Source of the DNA: UMGS1613 sp045636225
GTDB taxonomy: Bacteria > Bacillota_I > Bacilli_A > RF39 > UBA660
Reading direction: 5' to 3'
DNA: 7,559 nucleotides
NCBI GenBank assembly: GCA_045636225.1
Contig: JAZTXB010000025.1
Coordinates: 1-7,559 of the forward strand
Shown in pieces: positions 1-4,508 of this stretch. A model generated the notes under the pieces. That model had not been told where the DNA came from, searched no databases, and saw only the letters and a program-made list of their open reading frames with translations. The first letter of the stretch is position 1; each line of letters opens with the position of its first letter. A program made the position numbers and the translations under genes.

Positions 1-219
1 AAGAAGTTTACTGTTAGTGAATATAATAATAGAATTAAAGATGTATGTTTTACATATTTAAAAGAGGAACCTTTATTTAGTGTAAGTAATAAAAAAGAGA
101 TAATGATGAATGATGAGGATTTTATTAAGAATGAATTTAAGAAGATTGCTCATGAATATAGAAGTAATAGTAAATGGTTAAATTTACTTGATAGATATAA
201 CATAAAGGTAGTTAAATAG
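1..219 (+). CDS. 3' end of an unrecognised protein gene (partial)
   Basis: Frame 1 is open from the first base of the window to a TAG stop and gives 72 residues, from KKFTVSEYNN to DRYNIKVVK. The start lies outside the window. The fragment is hydrophilic, rich in Lys, Asn, Glu and aromatic residues, and has no membrane segment or recognisable motif. Coding is supported by the open frame, by codon use matching the next gene, and by tight coupling: the Shine-Dalgarno of the next gene (AGGTGA, 218-223) begins in this stop codon. I do not recognise the family, and the C-terminal piece alone does not justify a function. Confidence 0.7.
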   Translation, partial: KKFTVSEYNNRIKDVCFTYLKEEPLFSVSNKKEIMMNDEDFIKNEFKKIAHEYRSNSKWLNLLDRYNIKVVK

Positions 220-227
220 GTGATGTT

Positions 228-476
228 ATGTTAGATAAGTATATTGATAGTTTTAAAAATTTAACTGATTTAGAGAAAAAAGAAGTTATTATTGATGAAA
301 TGATAGAGGTTCTTAATACAATAGAAGATATTGCTAAAGAGAAAAAGATAGATATAAATAAATTAAAGAGTGAACATTATATTAAGTATAAATCTAGATT
401 ATTAGATGAAGATTTTTGTGATTTGTTATTTATTTATATAACATATTTAAAAGAGGATTTAGCAAGCCTTTTATAG
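228..476 (+). CDS. small unrecognised helical protein, 82 aa
   Basis: This is a soluble protein of 82 residues, very rich in Lys, Glu, Asp, Ile and Leu. It looks all-helical: charged heptad-like stretches at residues 8-45, then a more hydrophobic helix at 62-75 (DFCDLLFIYITYLKE). There is no signal peptide or catalytic motif. The ATG at 228 is chosen because AGGTGA at 218-223 sits 4 nt upstream and overlaps the stop of the preceding gene, indicating translational coupling and one operon. A hairpin terminator follows at 484-505, so the gene ends its transcript. It could be a small partner of the upstream protein. I do not recognise the family. Confidence 0.75.
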   Translation: MLDKYIDSFKNLTDLEKKEVIIDEMIEVLNTIEDIAKEKKIDINKLKSEHYIKYKSRLLDEDFCDLLFIYITYLKEDLASLL

Positions 477-483
477 GCCAAAT

Positions 484-505
484 AAAGCACGAAAGTGCTT
501 TTTTT
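484..505 (+). terminator. intrinsic terminator with GAAA tetraloop
   Basis: A 7-bp stem (AAAGCAC at 484-490 with GTGCTTT at 495-501) closes a GAAA tetraloop, a stable GNRA-type loop. A run of T follows to 505. It lies 8 nt after the stop of the 82-aa gene and ends that operon. Confidence 0.88.
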
Positions 506-524
506 AGTATTTTACTCGTATTTA

Positions 525-533
525 TGGTAAAAT
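525..533 (+). promoter_or_regulatory. possible extended -10 promoter of the 250-aa membrane protein
   Basis: TGG followed by TAAAAT (525-533) reads as an extended -10 element just after the terminator at 484-505. No good -35 lies 17 nt upstream. The expected start near 540 would give a leader of only about 12 nt beginning at the Shine-Dalgarno (AGGGAG, 539-544), which is unusually short, so the call is tentative. Confidence 0.4.
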
Positions 534-551
534 TAAGTAGGGAGTGGTTTT

Positions 552-1304
552 ATGAAGCTTGATGATATGTTAGAAAAGATAAAGAGAATTGAAAATGGTG
601 GTAGTGGAAGTAATATAATTTATTTCATTGTTGCTTTTGATTTACTTTATTTTTTGAAAGATAATGATAAGAGAGAAAGATTTATTCATGAGTATTATAA
701 GAATGATACTAATATGTCTACTAATAATTTAAAGAAAGTATGTTATTATGCTGAATCTATTTTGTTAGAAGATGAAATATATGATAATATGTTAAAATCT
801 ATTGAAATGGACGTTAATAGAAATGATTTAGTAAGTATGTATAATTATTATGATACAATTGAAAGAATTGAGAAAGCTAATCATACTCCTAAGGAAATGA
901 TAAGTGATGGATTTAAAATAAGAGTTTTAAAAAATGTATTTGATTCATCAAATAAGGATTATCAAGATTTAAGTGATAATGTTAAAGAATTAAAGAGTAG
1001 ATATGATAGAAATTTAATAGATATGGTTACTATTATTGCGATATTTATTGCAATAAGTATCGGTATGGTAAGTGGTATTAGTTTTAGTTTACAAGCGTTC
1101 GATAGTTTAACTAATACGAATCTGCTATCTGTTGCTACTTTAGTAACGGTGGTAGGTTTTGTTGTATTTAATTTATTTTATGCATTATTTAGATTTGTTA
1201 GTAAAATATGTGGTAAAGAATTTGATAATAAGTTATATATAATTTTTATAGATGTGTTATTTATATTATTAATTTGTTTCTTTCTATTTTTGTCAGCAAA
1301 GTAG
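552..1304 (+). CDS. unrecognised membrane protein with three C-terminal helices, 250 aa
   Basis: The first ~155 residues form a hydrophilic, probably helical cytoplasmic region. It contains one moderately hydrophobic stretch (NIIYFIVAFDLLYFL, 21-35) too polar to call a membrane helix with confidence. Three strong hydrophobic helices follow at about 157-180, 191-216 and 228-248, and the protein ends four residues later. There is no signal peptide. The start is fixed by AGGGAG at 539-544, 7 nt before the ATG. The plan of a variable soluble N-terminus plus a small C-terminal membrane module, with an Ile/Phe/Gly-rich first helix, recalls hypothetical proteins often seen near phage-defence genes, but that is an impression and no known domain is identified. 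No hairpin follows the stop. Lys codons are mixed (by hand count 11 AAG, 9 AAA), unlike the nuclease downstream. Confidence 0.85.
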   Translation: MKLDDMLEKIKRIENGGSGSNIIYFIVAFDLLYFLKDNDKRERFIHEYYKNDTNMSTNNLKKVCYYAESILLEDEIYDNMLKSIEMDVNRNDLVSMYNYYDTIERIEKANHTPKEMISDGFKIRVLKNVFDSSNKDYQDLSDNVKELKSRYDRNLIDMVTIIAIFIAISIGMVSGISFSLQAFDSLTNTNLLSVATLVTVVGFVVFNLFYALFRFVSKICGKEFDNKLYIIFIDVLFILLICFFLFLSAK

Positions 1305-1326
1305 GTAGAATTAGATAAAAAAAGTG

Positions 1327-1355
1327 TTGCAAGTGAGTGGGCTTTGTGGTATTAT
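1327..1355 (+). promoter_or_regulatory. sigma-A promoter of the tRNA pair
   Basis: The -35 is TTGCAA (1327-1332) and the -10 is TATTAT (1350-1355), with an exact 17-nt spacer. TGG directly before the -10 makes it an extended -10. Transcription would begin near 1361-1362, about 6 nt before the first tRNA. This is the expected architecture for a strong stable-RNA promoter. Confidence 0.88.
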
Positions 1356-1367
1356 TAAATGGTCGAT

Positions 1368-1444
1368 GGACCTCTAGCTCAGTGGGTTAGAGCATCCGGC
1401 TCATAACCGGGCGGTCGTAGGTTCGAGTCCTACAAGATCCACCA
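1368..1444 (+). tRNA. tRNA with anticodon CAU (tRNA-Met type; possibly lysidine tRNA-Ile2)
   Basis: A complete 77-nt cloverleaf with encoded CCA. The D stem is GCTC/GAGC (1377-1380, 1390-1393). The anticodon loop is CTCATAA with CAT at 1402-1404. The T arm is GTAGG/CCTAC around TTCGAGT. The anticodon stem lacks the three stacked G-C pairs of initiators, so it is not tRNA-fMet. From memory it closely resembles the Bacillus-type Ile(CAU) gene, whose C34 is modified to lysidine by TilS so that it reads AUA; elongator Met is the alternative. The acceptor stem is imperfect: C4-A69 (1371, 1437) and C7-A66 (1374, 1434) are mismatches where relatives, as I remember them, have C-G and T-A. It is co-transcribed with tRNA-Leu 11 nt downstream. 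Confidence 0.9.
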
Positions 1445-1455
1445 TTTTTTATTTT

Positions 1456-1540
1456 GCGAGTGTGGCGAAATTGGCAGACGCACTAGACTTAGGATCTAGC
1501 GCCGCAAGGCATGGGGGTTCAAGTCCCTTCACTCGCACCA
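1456..1540 (+). tRNA. tRNA-Leu (anticodon UAG)
   Basis: A class II tRNA of 85 nt with encoded CCA. The acceptor stem is perfect (GCGAGTG 1456-1462 with CACTCGC 1530-1536). The anticodon stem is CTAGA/TCTAG around CTTAGGA, giving anticodon TAG at 1490-1492, which decodes CUN leucine codons. The long variable arm folds as GCC-GCAA-GGC (1501-1510), typical of leucine tRNAs. The T arm has two G-U pairs at its base. It shares the promoter at 1327-1355 with the preceding CAU tRNA and is followed by a hairpin terminator. Confidence 0.96.
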
Positions 1541-1546
1541 CTTTAT

Positions 1547-1578
1547 GAGTAAAAAAGATTTATTCTTTTTTTTTACTC
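1547..1578 (+). terminator. terminator of the tRNA operon
   Basis: An A-rich arm (GAGT plus AAAAAAGA, 1547-1558) pairs with TCTTTTTT (1564-1571), and GAGT/ACTC extends the stem across a small bulge. Nine consecutive T lie at 1566-1574. It starts 7 nt after the CCA end of tRNA-Leu. Because the T run is partly inside the stem it may work less cleanly than the other hairpins here. Confidence 0.7.
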
Positions 1579-1589
1579 AATTCACAATA

Positions 1590-1619
1590 TGGTGGATTCT
1601 TGTACCTACAACCGCCCGG
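1590..1619 (-). repeat. inverted, gapped remnant of the 3' half of the CAU tRNA
   Basis: Read on the minus strand, CCGGGCGGTTGTAGGT (1619-1604) matches tRNA positions 1407-1422 with one change, T for C. It continues directly into ACAAGAATCCACCA (1604-1590, sharing a base), which matches tRNA positions 1432-1444 with one extra A. The intervening T-loop and start of the 3' T-stem are missing. The match covers the anticodon 3' stem, variable region, 5' T-stem, acceptor 3' strand, discriminator and CCA, in the correct order. It lies in opposite orientation to the intact tRNA about 145 nt upstream, and the deletion leaves the near-palindrome TTGTACCTACAA. It cannot form a tRNA. Its position just before a solitary nuclease gene suggests a rearranged insertion junction. 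Confidence 0.82.
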
Positions 1620-1657
1620 AATTTGCCAAATACTAACAAAGATTAAGTACAAAAAAA

Positions 1658-2422
1658 ATGAATATATACAACGAATTAATTAAAGAATTTAAATTAATTT
1701 GCAATAAAAGATGGATTAAAGGAATAAACAAATTTACTAATAGTGTCGGATTGACATTTGAGGCTCTAATGAAAAAAAATGCAGATAGTATGTACTTTAC
1801 TGATTATAAAGGAATAGAAATAAAATGTACGCAAAGATTTAGTCGCTATCCTATTACACTTTTTACTTTAGCATTTGATGGCCCATCACTTTTTGAAACA
1901 AATGAAATTCTAAAAAAATATGGAAAAAACGATTATATATATATAGATAAAAAACAATTAAATGCAACTTTAAGTTGTAAAAACAAAGTATTAATTAATA
2001 AGAAATATTATTTTAAACTAGAGGTTTCAGATATTGAAAAAAGAATATATTTATTAGTATTTGATAAAATGAATAATTTATTTGAAAGAACTTCTTATAT
2101 TGAATTTGAAACATTGAGAAAAAGAATTGAATTGAAACTTTCTTTATTAGCACTTATTTTTGCCAGCAAAAAATTAATTAATAACCACCCATATTTTAGA
2201 TATTATAAAATAATTATTTATGAATTATTATCGTTTGAAAAGTTTATTGATTTAATTAAACAGGATATTATAATAATTAGTATTGCTTGCAGAGTTTCTA
2301 GAAGTGGTAGTGAAGCAGGAAGACAAAGAAATAAAAATTTAATATTTCAAATAAATAAAGAAAATATTTCAAAATTATTCAAAACCATTGAAACGTATAA
2401 TAATGATTTAAAATTCAAATAA
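1658..2422 (+). CDS. MvaI/BcnI-family restriction endonuclease-like protein, 254 aa
   Basis: A predicted metal-dependent DNA endonuclease of the PD-(D/E)xK fold, closest in my reading to the MvaI/BcnI/MutH group. The N-terminal block NSVGLTFE (28-35) supplies the Glu before the core. DYKGIEIKC (49-57) then gives Asp49-x4-Glu54-x-Lys56, the expected catalytic triad. PITLFTLAFDGPSLFETNEI (65-84) is the typical next block, and the C-terminal RSGSEAGRQRNKN (215-227) looks like the conserved basic DNA-contact region. MvaI and BcnI are monomeric type II enzymes of about this length that cut CC(W/S)GG strand by strand; the target here cannot be read. No methyltransferase is visible. An in-frame TAA at 1634-1636 fixes the ATG at 1658 as the only ATG start, yet no Shine-Dalgarno precedes it, only a run of A. 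Lys codons are 32 AAA to 2 AAG by hand count, unlike the 250-aa gene upstream, though minus-strand neighbours also seem to favour AAA. Confidence 0.85.
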   Translation: MNIYNELIKEFKLICNKRWIKGINKFTNSVGLTFEALMKKNADSMYFTDYKGIEIKCTQRFSRYPITLFTLAFDGPSLFETNEILKKYGKNDYIYIDKKQLNATLSCKNKVLINKKYYFKLEVSDIEKRIYLLVFDKMNNLFERTSYIEFETLRKRIELKLSLLALIFASKKLINNHPYFRYYKIIIYELLSFEKFIDLIKQDIIIISIACRVSRSGSEAGRQRNKNLIFQINKENISKLFKTIETYNNDLKFK

Positions 2423-2448
2423 ACTAGTCAAATGACTAGTTTATTTTT
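2417..2448 (+). terminator. terminator of the nuclease gene
   Basis: A 13-bp stem pairs 2417-2429 with 2434-2446 around an AAAT loop and contains CTAGTC/GACTAG. It is followed by T to 2448. The stop codon TAA lies inside the left arm. The A-rich left side could also stop minus-strand transcription, so it may act in both directions. Confidence 0.88.
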
Positions 2449-2467
2449 ACAATTATAAATTAAACAA

Positions 2468-2495
2468 AAAAAATTATAGAATTCTATAATTTTTT
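2468..2495 (-). terminator. perfect 28-bp palindrome, terminator of the 139-aa minus-strand gene
   Basis: Positions 2468-2495 form a perfect palindrome centred on GAATTC (2479-2484), flanked by A run and T run. On the minus strand it gives an AT-rich hairpin ending in a U tract, and it overlaps the stop codon of the gene at 2494-2913. With the hairpin at 2417-2448 it insulates the convergent nuclease gene from the minus-strand genes. Confidence 0.82.
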
Positions 2496-2913
2496 ATTTT
2501 TGTATCATATTTAACAAATTAATTTTAAACATATCTTTATCAGCATGTTGTTTAGAAACCATTACACCTTTATAAGTTACTAACTCTGATGCATGTCCTT
2601 CACTTAAGATTTCCATAGGTTCAAATTTATCTAGCATAACAATTTTTTCATTGTGATATACCATATAATATAATTTTATATCTCCGTGAACTTTAGAAAA
2701 CATGGCATCAGTTGGAAGTTTTAATTCATAAGTTGAGGTATGATTTGCTTTATTTGTAGAAATAAGTTTACCTAAGAAATTTCCTTCTTTTAAAGATGGA
2801 TAATATTCAAAATATAATTTTTTATATGCTAACATATTATATTTTTTTATTGATCTCTCAAGTTTTCTAAACTCATTTTCATTTACATAATCAAAAATAT
2901 AAGTTTCCTTCAT
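2494..2913 (-). CDS. unrecognised soluble protein, 139 aa
   Basis: A soluble mixed alpha/beta protein with no signal peptide, membrane helix or known catalytic motif. The N-terminal half is rich in Lys and Tyr (KKYNMLAYKKLYFEYYP, 23-39). The middle has alternating hydrophobic residues that look like beta strands (around 58-66, 78-96). Single His residues occur at 58, 76, 87, 107 and 123 but are too dispersed to suggest a metal site. The start is secure: AGGAGG lies 7 nt before the ATG. The gene forms its own transcription unit, with a near-consensus promoter at 2951-2979, an inverted repeat flanking the -35, and the hairpin at 2468-2495. These signals suggest a well-expressed, possibly regulated gene. 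I do not recognise the family. Confidence 0.85.
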   Translation of the reverse strand: MKETYIFDYVNENEFRKLERSIKKYNMLAYKKLYFEYYPSLKEGNFLGKLISTNKANHTSTYELKLPTDAMFSKVHGDIKLYYMVYHNEKIVMLDKFEPMEILSEGHASELVTYKGVMVSKQHADKDMFKINLLNMIQK

Positions 2914-2950
2914 AAGTTCACCTCCTACTTTCCTCTATTTTACTATACTT

Positions 2951-2979
2951 ATCTTAACACATCCCCTACTTTTTGTCAA
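2951..2979 (-). promoter_or_regulatory. near-consensus sigma-A promoter of the 139-aa gene
   Basis: On the minus strand a perfect -35 TTGACA (2979-2974) is followed by an exact 17-nt spacer and -10 TAAGAT (2956-2951). TGT precedes the -10, giving an extended -10. Transcription would begin near 2944, about 30 nt before the start codon. Confidence 0.87.
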
Positions 2980-2990
2980 ACGAATAGGGG
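2963..2990. promoter_or_regulatory. operator-like inverted repeat flanking the -35
   Basis: CCCCTA (2963-2968) and TAGGGG (2985-2990) are perfect inverted half-sites separated by 16 bp. Their centres are 22 bp apart, about two helical turns, and they flank the -35 element at 2974-2979. Such G/C blocks are rare in this AT-rich intergenic DNA. The layout fits a dimeric repressor site, but I cannot match it to a known regulator. Confidence 0.4.
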
Positions 2991-2991
2991 C

Positions 2992-3014
2992 AAAAAAAGT
3001 GTCTAAAAACACTT
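2992..3014 (-). terminator. terminator of the membrane-anchored Cys protein gene
   Basis: On the minus strand AAGTGT (3014-3009) pairs with ACACTT (3002-2997) around a 6-nt loop. Its last two T begin a run of seven T at 2998-2992. It begins 2 nt after the TAA stop of the 460-aa gene. Confidence 0.88.
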
Positions 3015-3016
3015 CT

Positions 3017-4399
3017 TTATACTTCGTTTACATTACCTGTTAACTTATATCCTTTTCCTATTAAATTAGAATCCATATTACTAGAACTCCATTCAATATA
3101 CTCGCCACCTTTTACAAATGTACAAGTTTTCTTTCTATAATAAGTAACATCTCCATATACTGGAACTTCTTCATCTTTGTAAACAGGTACTATTTTTTCT
3201 TCTGTTACATCAACAACTCTAAAATCATAAACTGGAGTTTCTTTTTCTTCATATACATTAACAGTCTTATATACTGGTACTTGTTTTGTTGATGTTACTA
3301 CATCATAAACTGGTTCTATATTCCAGATTTCCCAAGTATATCCAACTCCATTTTCACAATATGAACATGAAGATGATGTATCTACTGTTATATTCTTATA
3401 TTTAATTTTATCTGTATCTGTAGGCACTTTAGATCCTGATCCAATACCAGAATATTTTTCAACAGTTCCAACTTCAACTTTCTCTGTCACTTCTTGTGTT
3501 GTAAATTTACCTGTAGGTACTTTCTTAGTATCAACAACTACTAATTCTGTTACATAGTCAGAAACATATTTTTCTGTTTTTTGACCAGTTACTACTGTTT
3601 CAGTTTTTGTTCCTGTTTGTACCTGAACTGTTTTATAACCAACTATTTCAGCTTCTACTTTTGTATCTACTTTAACATTATTTGTTTCTTTTATTTTATC
3701 TTTCCCCCAACGGCCCCAATCAGTACATGTTGTTTTATTTTCAACAATTAACTTATACTCATAAGTATATTTTTTTACAATTGGAGAGGCTGGTTTATTA
3801 CATGATAAATTAAAGTCAGATTGATTTACAACTTTTCCAGATGCATCATAATACTTTCCATCTACAACTTCACAAGAATATTTTTTTTGTTCTTGCACAG
3901 TTACTTCAGTTTTTGTAGTTTCAACTCTTTTTTCACAAATACCATCACAATAATCGTAGCATCCTAAATAAACTATTATATAGTCTTCTTGATTACCACA
4001 ACTTAAATTAACTTTTAATCTATACTCATCATCATATTTAGTCATTTCTACATATGACTTTTGAGCATTACAAAGATTACCATCTTTATCTTTCATTTTT
4101 AAAACTAAATGTAAGTTATACATTTCTTGTAAAGTTAATTTTTTAGAATCTCCTACTTTTTGAGGCATTCTCTCATTAGTAAAATATCCAATTGCAGCAT
4201 CCTTCATTCTAGCTACATTATTTGCGAATATTTCATCATATAAAACTGATAATCTTTCTAGATCATAAGTACTTTGTAAATCTTTTACATCCCATTTGGT
4301 GGGAAATAACCATAACATTAAAAATACAAATAATAGTACTAATAAAATTGTTAAAAAGAAACTTTTAAATGAAAACTTTTCTCTTCTTTCTTCGTACAT
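3017..4399 (-). CDS. membrane-anchored extracytoplasmic Cys-containing beta-repeat protein, 460 aa
   Basis: A short basic N-terminus (MYEERREKFSFK) precedes one strong hydrophobic helix at about 12-32, and the rest is hydrophilic. This fits a type II, N-terminally anchored protein with a large outer domain. Residues 35-130 look alpha/beta. From about 155 onward the chain is a Val/Thr/Lys/Glu/Tyr-rich series of short beta-like repeats, with PVY motifs at 363-365, 375-377, 389-391, 405-407 and 413-415. Eleven Cys (110, 134, 147, 151, 155, 176, 200, 225, 345, 348, 426) include CYDYCDGIC and CSYC. Trp-containing blocks recur after Cys (TCTDWGRWG; GYTWEIWN; EYIEWSSS). The start is supported by a GGGGG-type Shine-Dalgarno (4406-4410). 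It has its own promoter and terminator. It may be a surface or envelope protein, but I do not recognise the family. No LPXTG-like sorting motif or catalytic motif is seen. Confidence 0.85.
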   Translation of the reverse strand: MYEERREKFSFKSFFLTILLVLLFVFLMLWLFPTKWDVKDLQSTYDLERLSVLYDEIFANNVARMKDAAIGYFTNERMPQKVGDSKKLTLQEMYNLHLVLKMKDKDGNLCNAQKSYVEMTKYDDEYRLKVNLSCGNQEDYIIVYLGCYDYCDGICEKRVETTKTEVTVQEQKKYSCEVVDGKYYDASGKVVNQSDFNLSCNKPASPIVKKYTYEYKLIVENKTTCTDWGRWGKDKIKETNNVKVDTKVEAEIVGYKTVQVQTGTKTETVVTGQKTEKYVSDYVTELVVVDTKKVPTGKFTTQEVTEKVEVGTVEKYSGIGSGSKVPTDTDKIKYKNITVDTSSSCSYCENGVGYTWEIWNIEPVYDVVTSTKQVPVYKTVNVYEEKETPVYDFRVVDVTEEKIVPVYKDEEVPVYGDVTYYRKKTCTFVKGGEYIEWSSSNMDSNLIGKGYKLTGNVNEV

Positions 4400-4429
4400 A
4401 ATATACCCCCTTGTTTTTTAATGTTTTAT

Positions 4430-4458
4430 ATAATAACATTATTCTTTTTTTTTGTCAA
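4430..4458 (-). promoter_or_regulatory. near-consensus sigma-A promoter of the 460-aa gene
   Basis: On the minus strand a perfect -35 TTGACA (4458-4453) is followed by a 17-nt A-rich spacer and -10 TATTAT (4435-4430) preceded by TGT. It has the same architecture as the promoter at 2951-2979 but no flanking inverted repeat. The predicted start near 4423 leaves a leader of about 24 nt. Confidence 0.87.
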
Positions 4459-4465
4459 GTTTAAC

Positions 4466-4500
4466 AAAAAAGAATTATCAAATTCTGACAATTCTTTTTT
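4466..4500 (-). terminator. terminator of the FAD oxidoreductase operon
   Basis: AAAAAAGAATT (4466-4476) pairs with AATTCTTTTTT (4490-4500). An inner TCA/TGA pairing closes the loop after one mismatch. On the minus strand it ends in six T. It starts 9 nt after the stop of the 515-aa gene and separates it from the next promoter. Confidence 0.82.
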
Positions 4501-4508
4501 ATATAATA

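Noticed and set aside
1445..1590. A classic integrative element bounded by direct att repeats at the tRNA
   Set aside because: The second tRNA copy is inverted, not direct, and no integrase or excisionase gene is present in the window.
1587..1625. A functional tRNA or tRNA-like gene on the minus strand
   Set aside because: Only the 3' half is present and the T-loop is missing. No D arm, anticodon loop or 5' acceptor strand precedes it.
1600..1648. Promoter for the nuclease using TTGTAC (1600) or TTGCCA (1623) as -35
   Set aside because: No acceptable -10 lies 16-18 nt downstream of either. TTAAGT at 1643 is only 14 nt from the second and is a poor match.
1590..1650. T-box riboswitch before the nuclease, because of GGTGG and ACCGC-like blocks
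   Set aside because: The blocks are explained by reverse complementarity to the tRNA. There is no stem I, no specifier loop, and no terminator/antiterminator pair before the start codon.
3200..3700. DNA-level tandem repeat or CRISPR-like array in the repeat protein gene
   Set aside because: The repetition is at the protein level (PVY and Val/Thr/Glu motifs) with irregular spacing; no conserved DNA repeat with unique spacers is seen.
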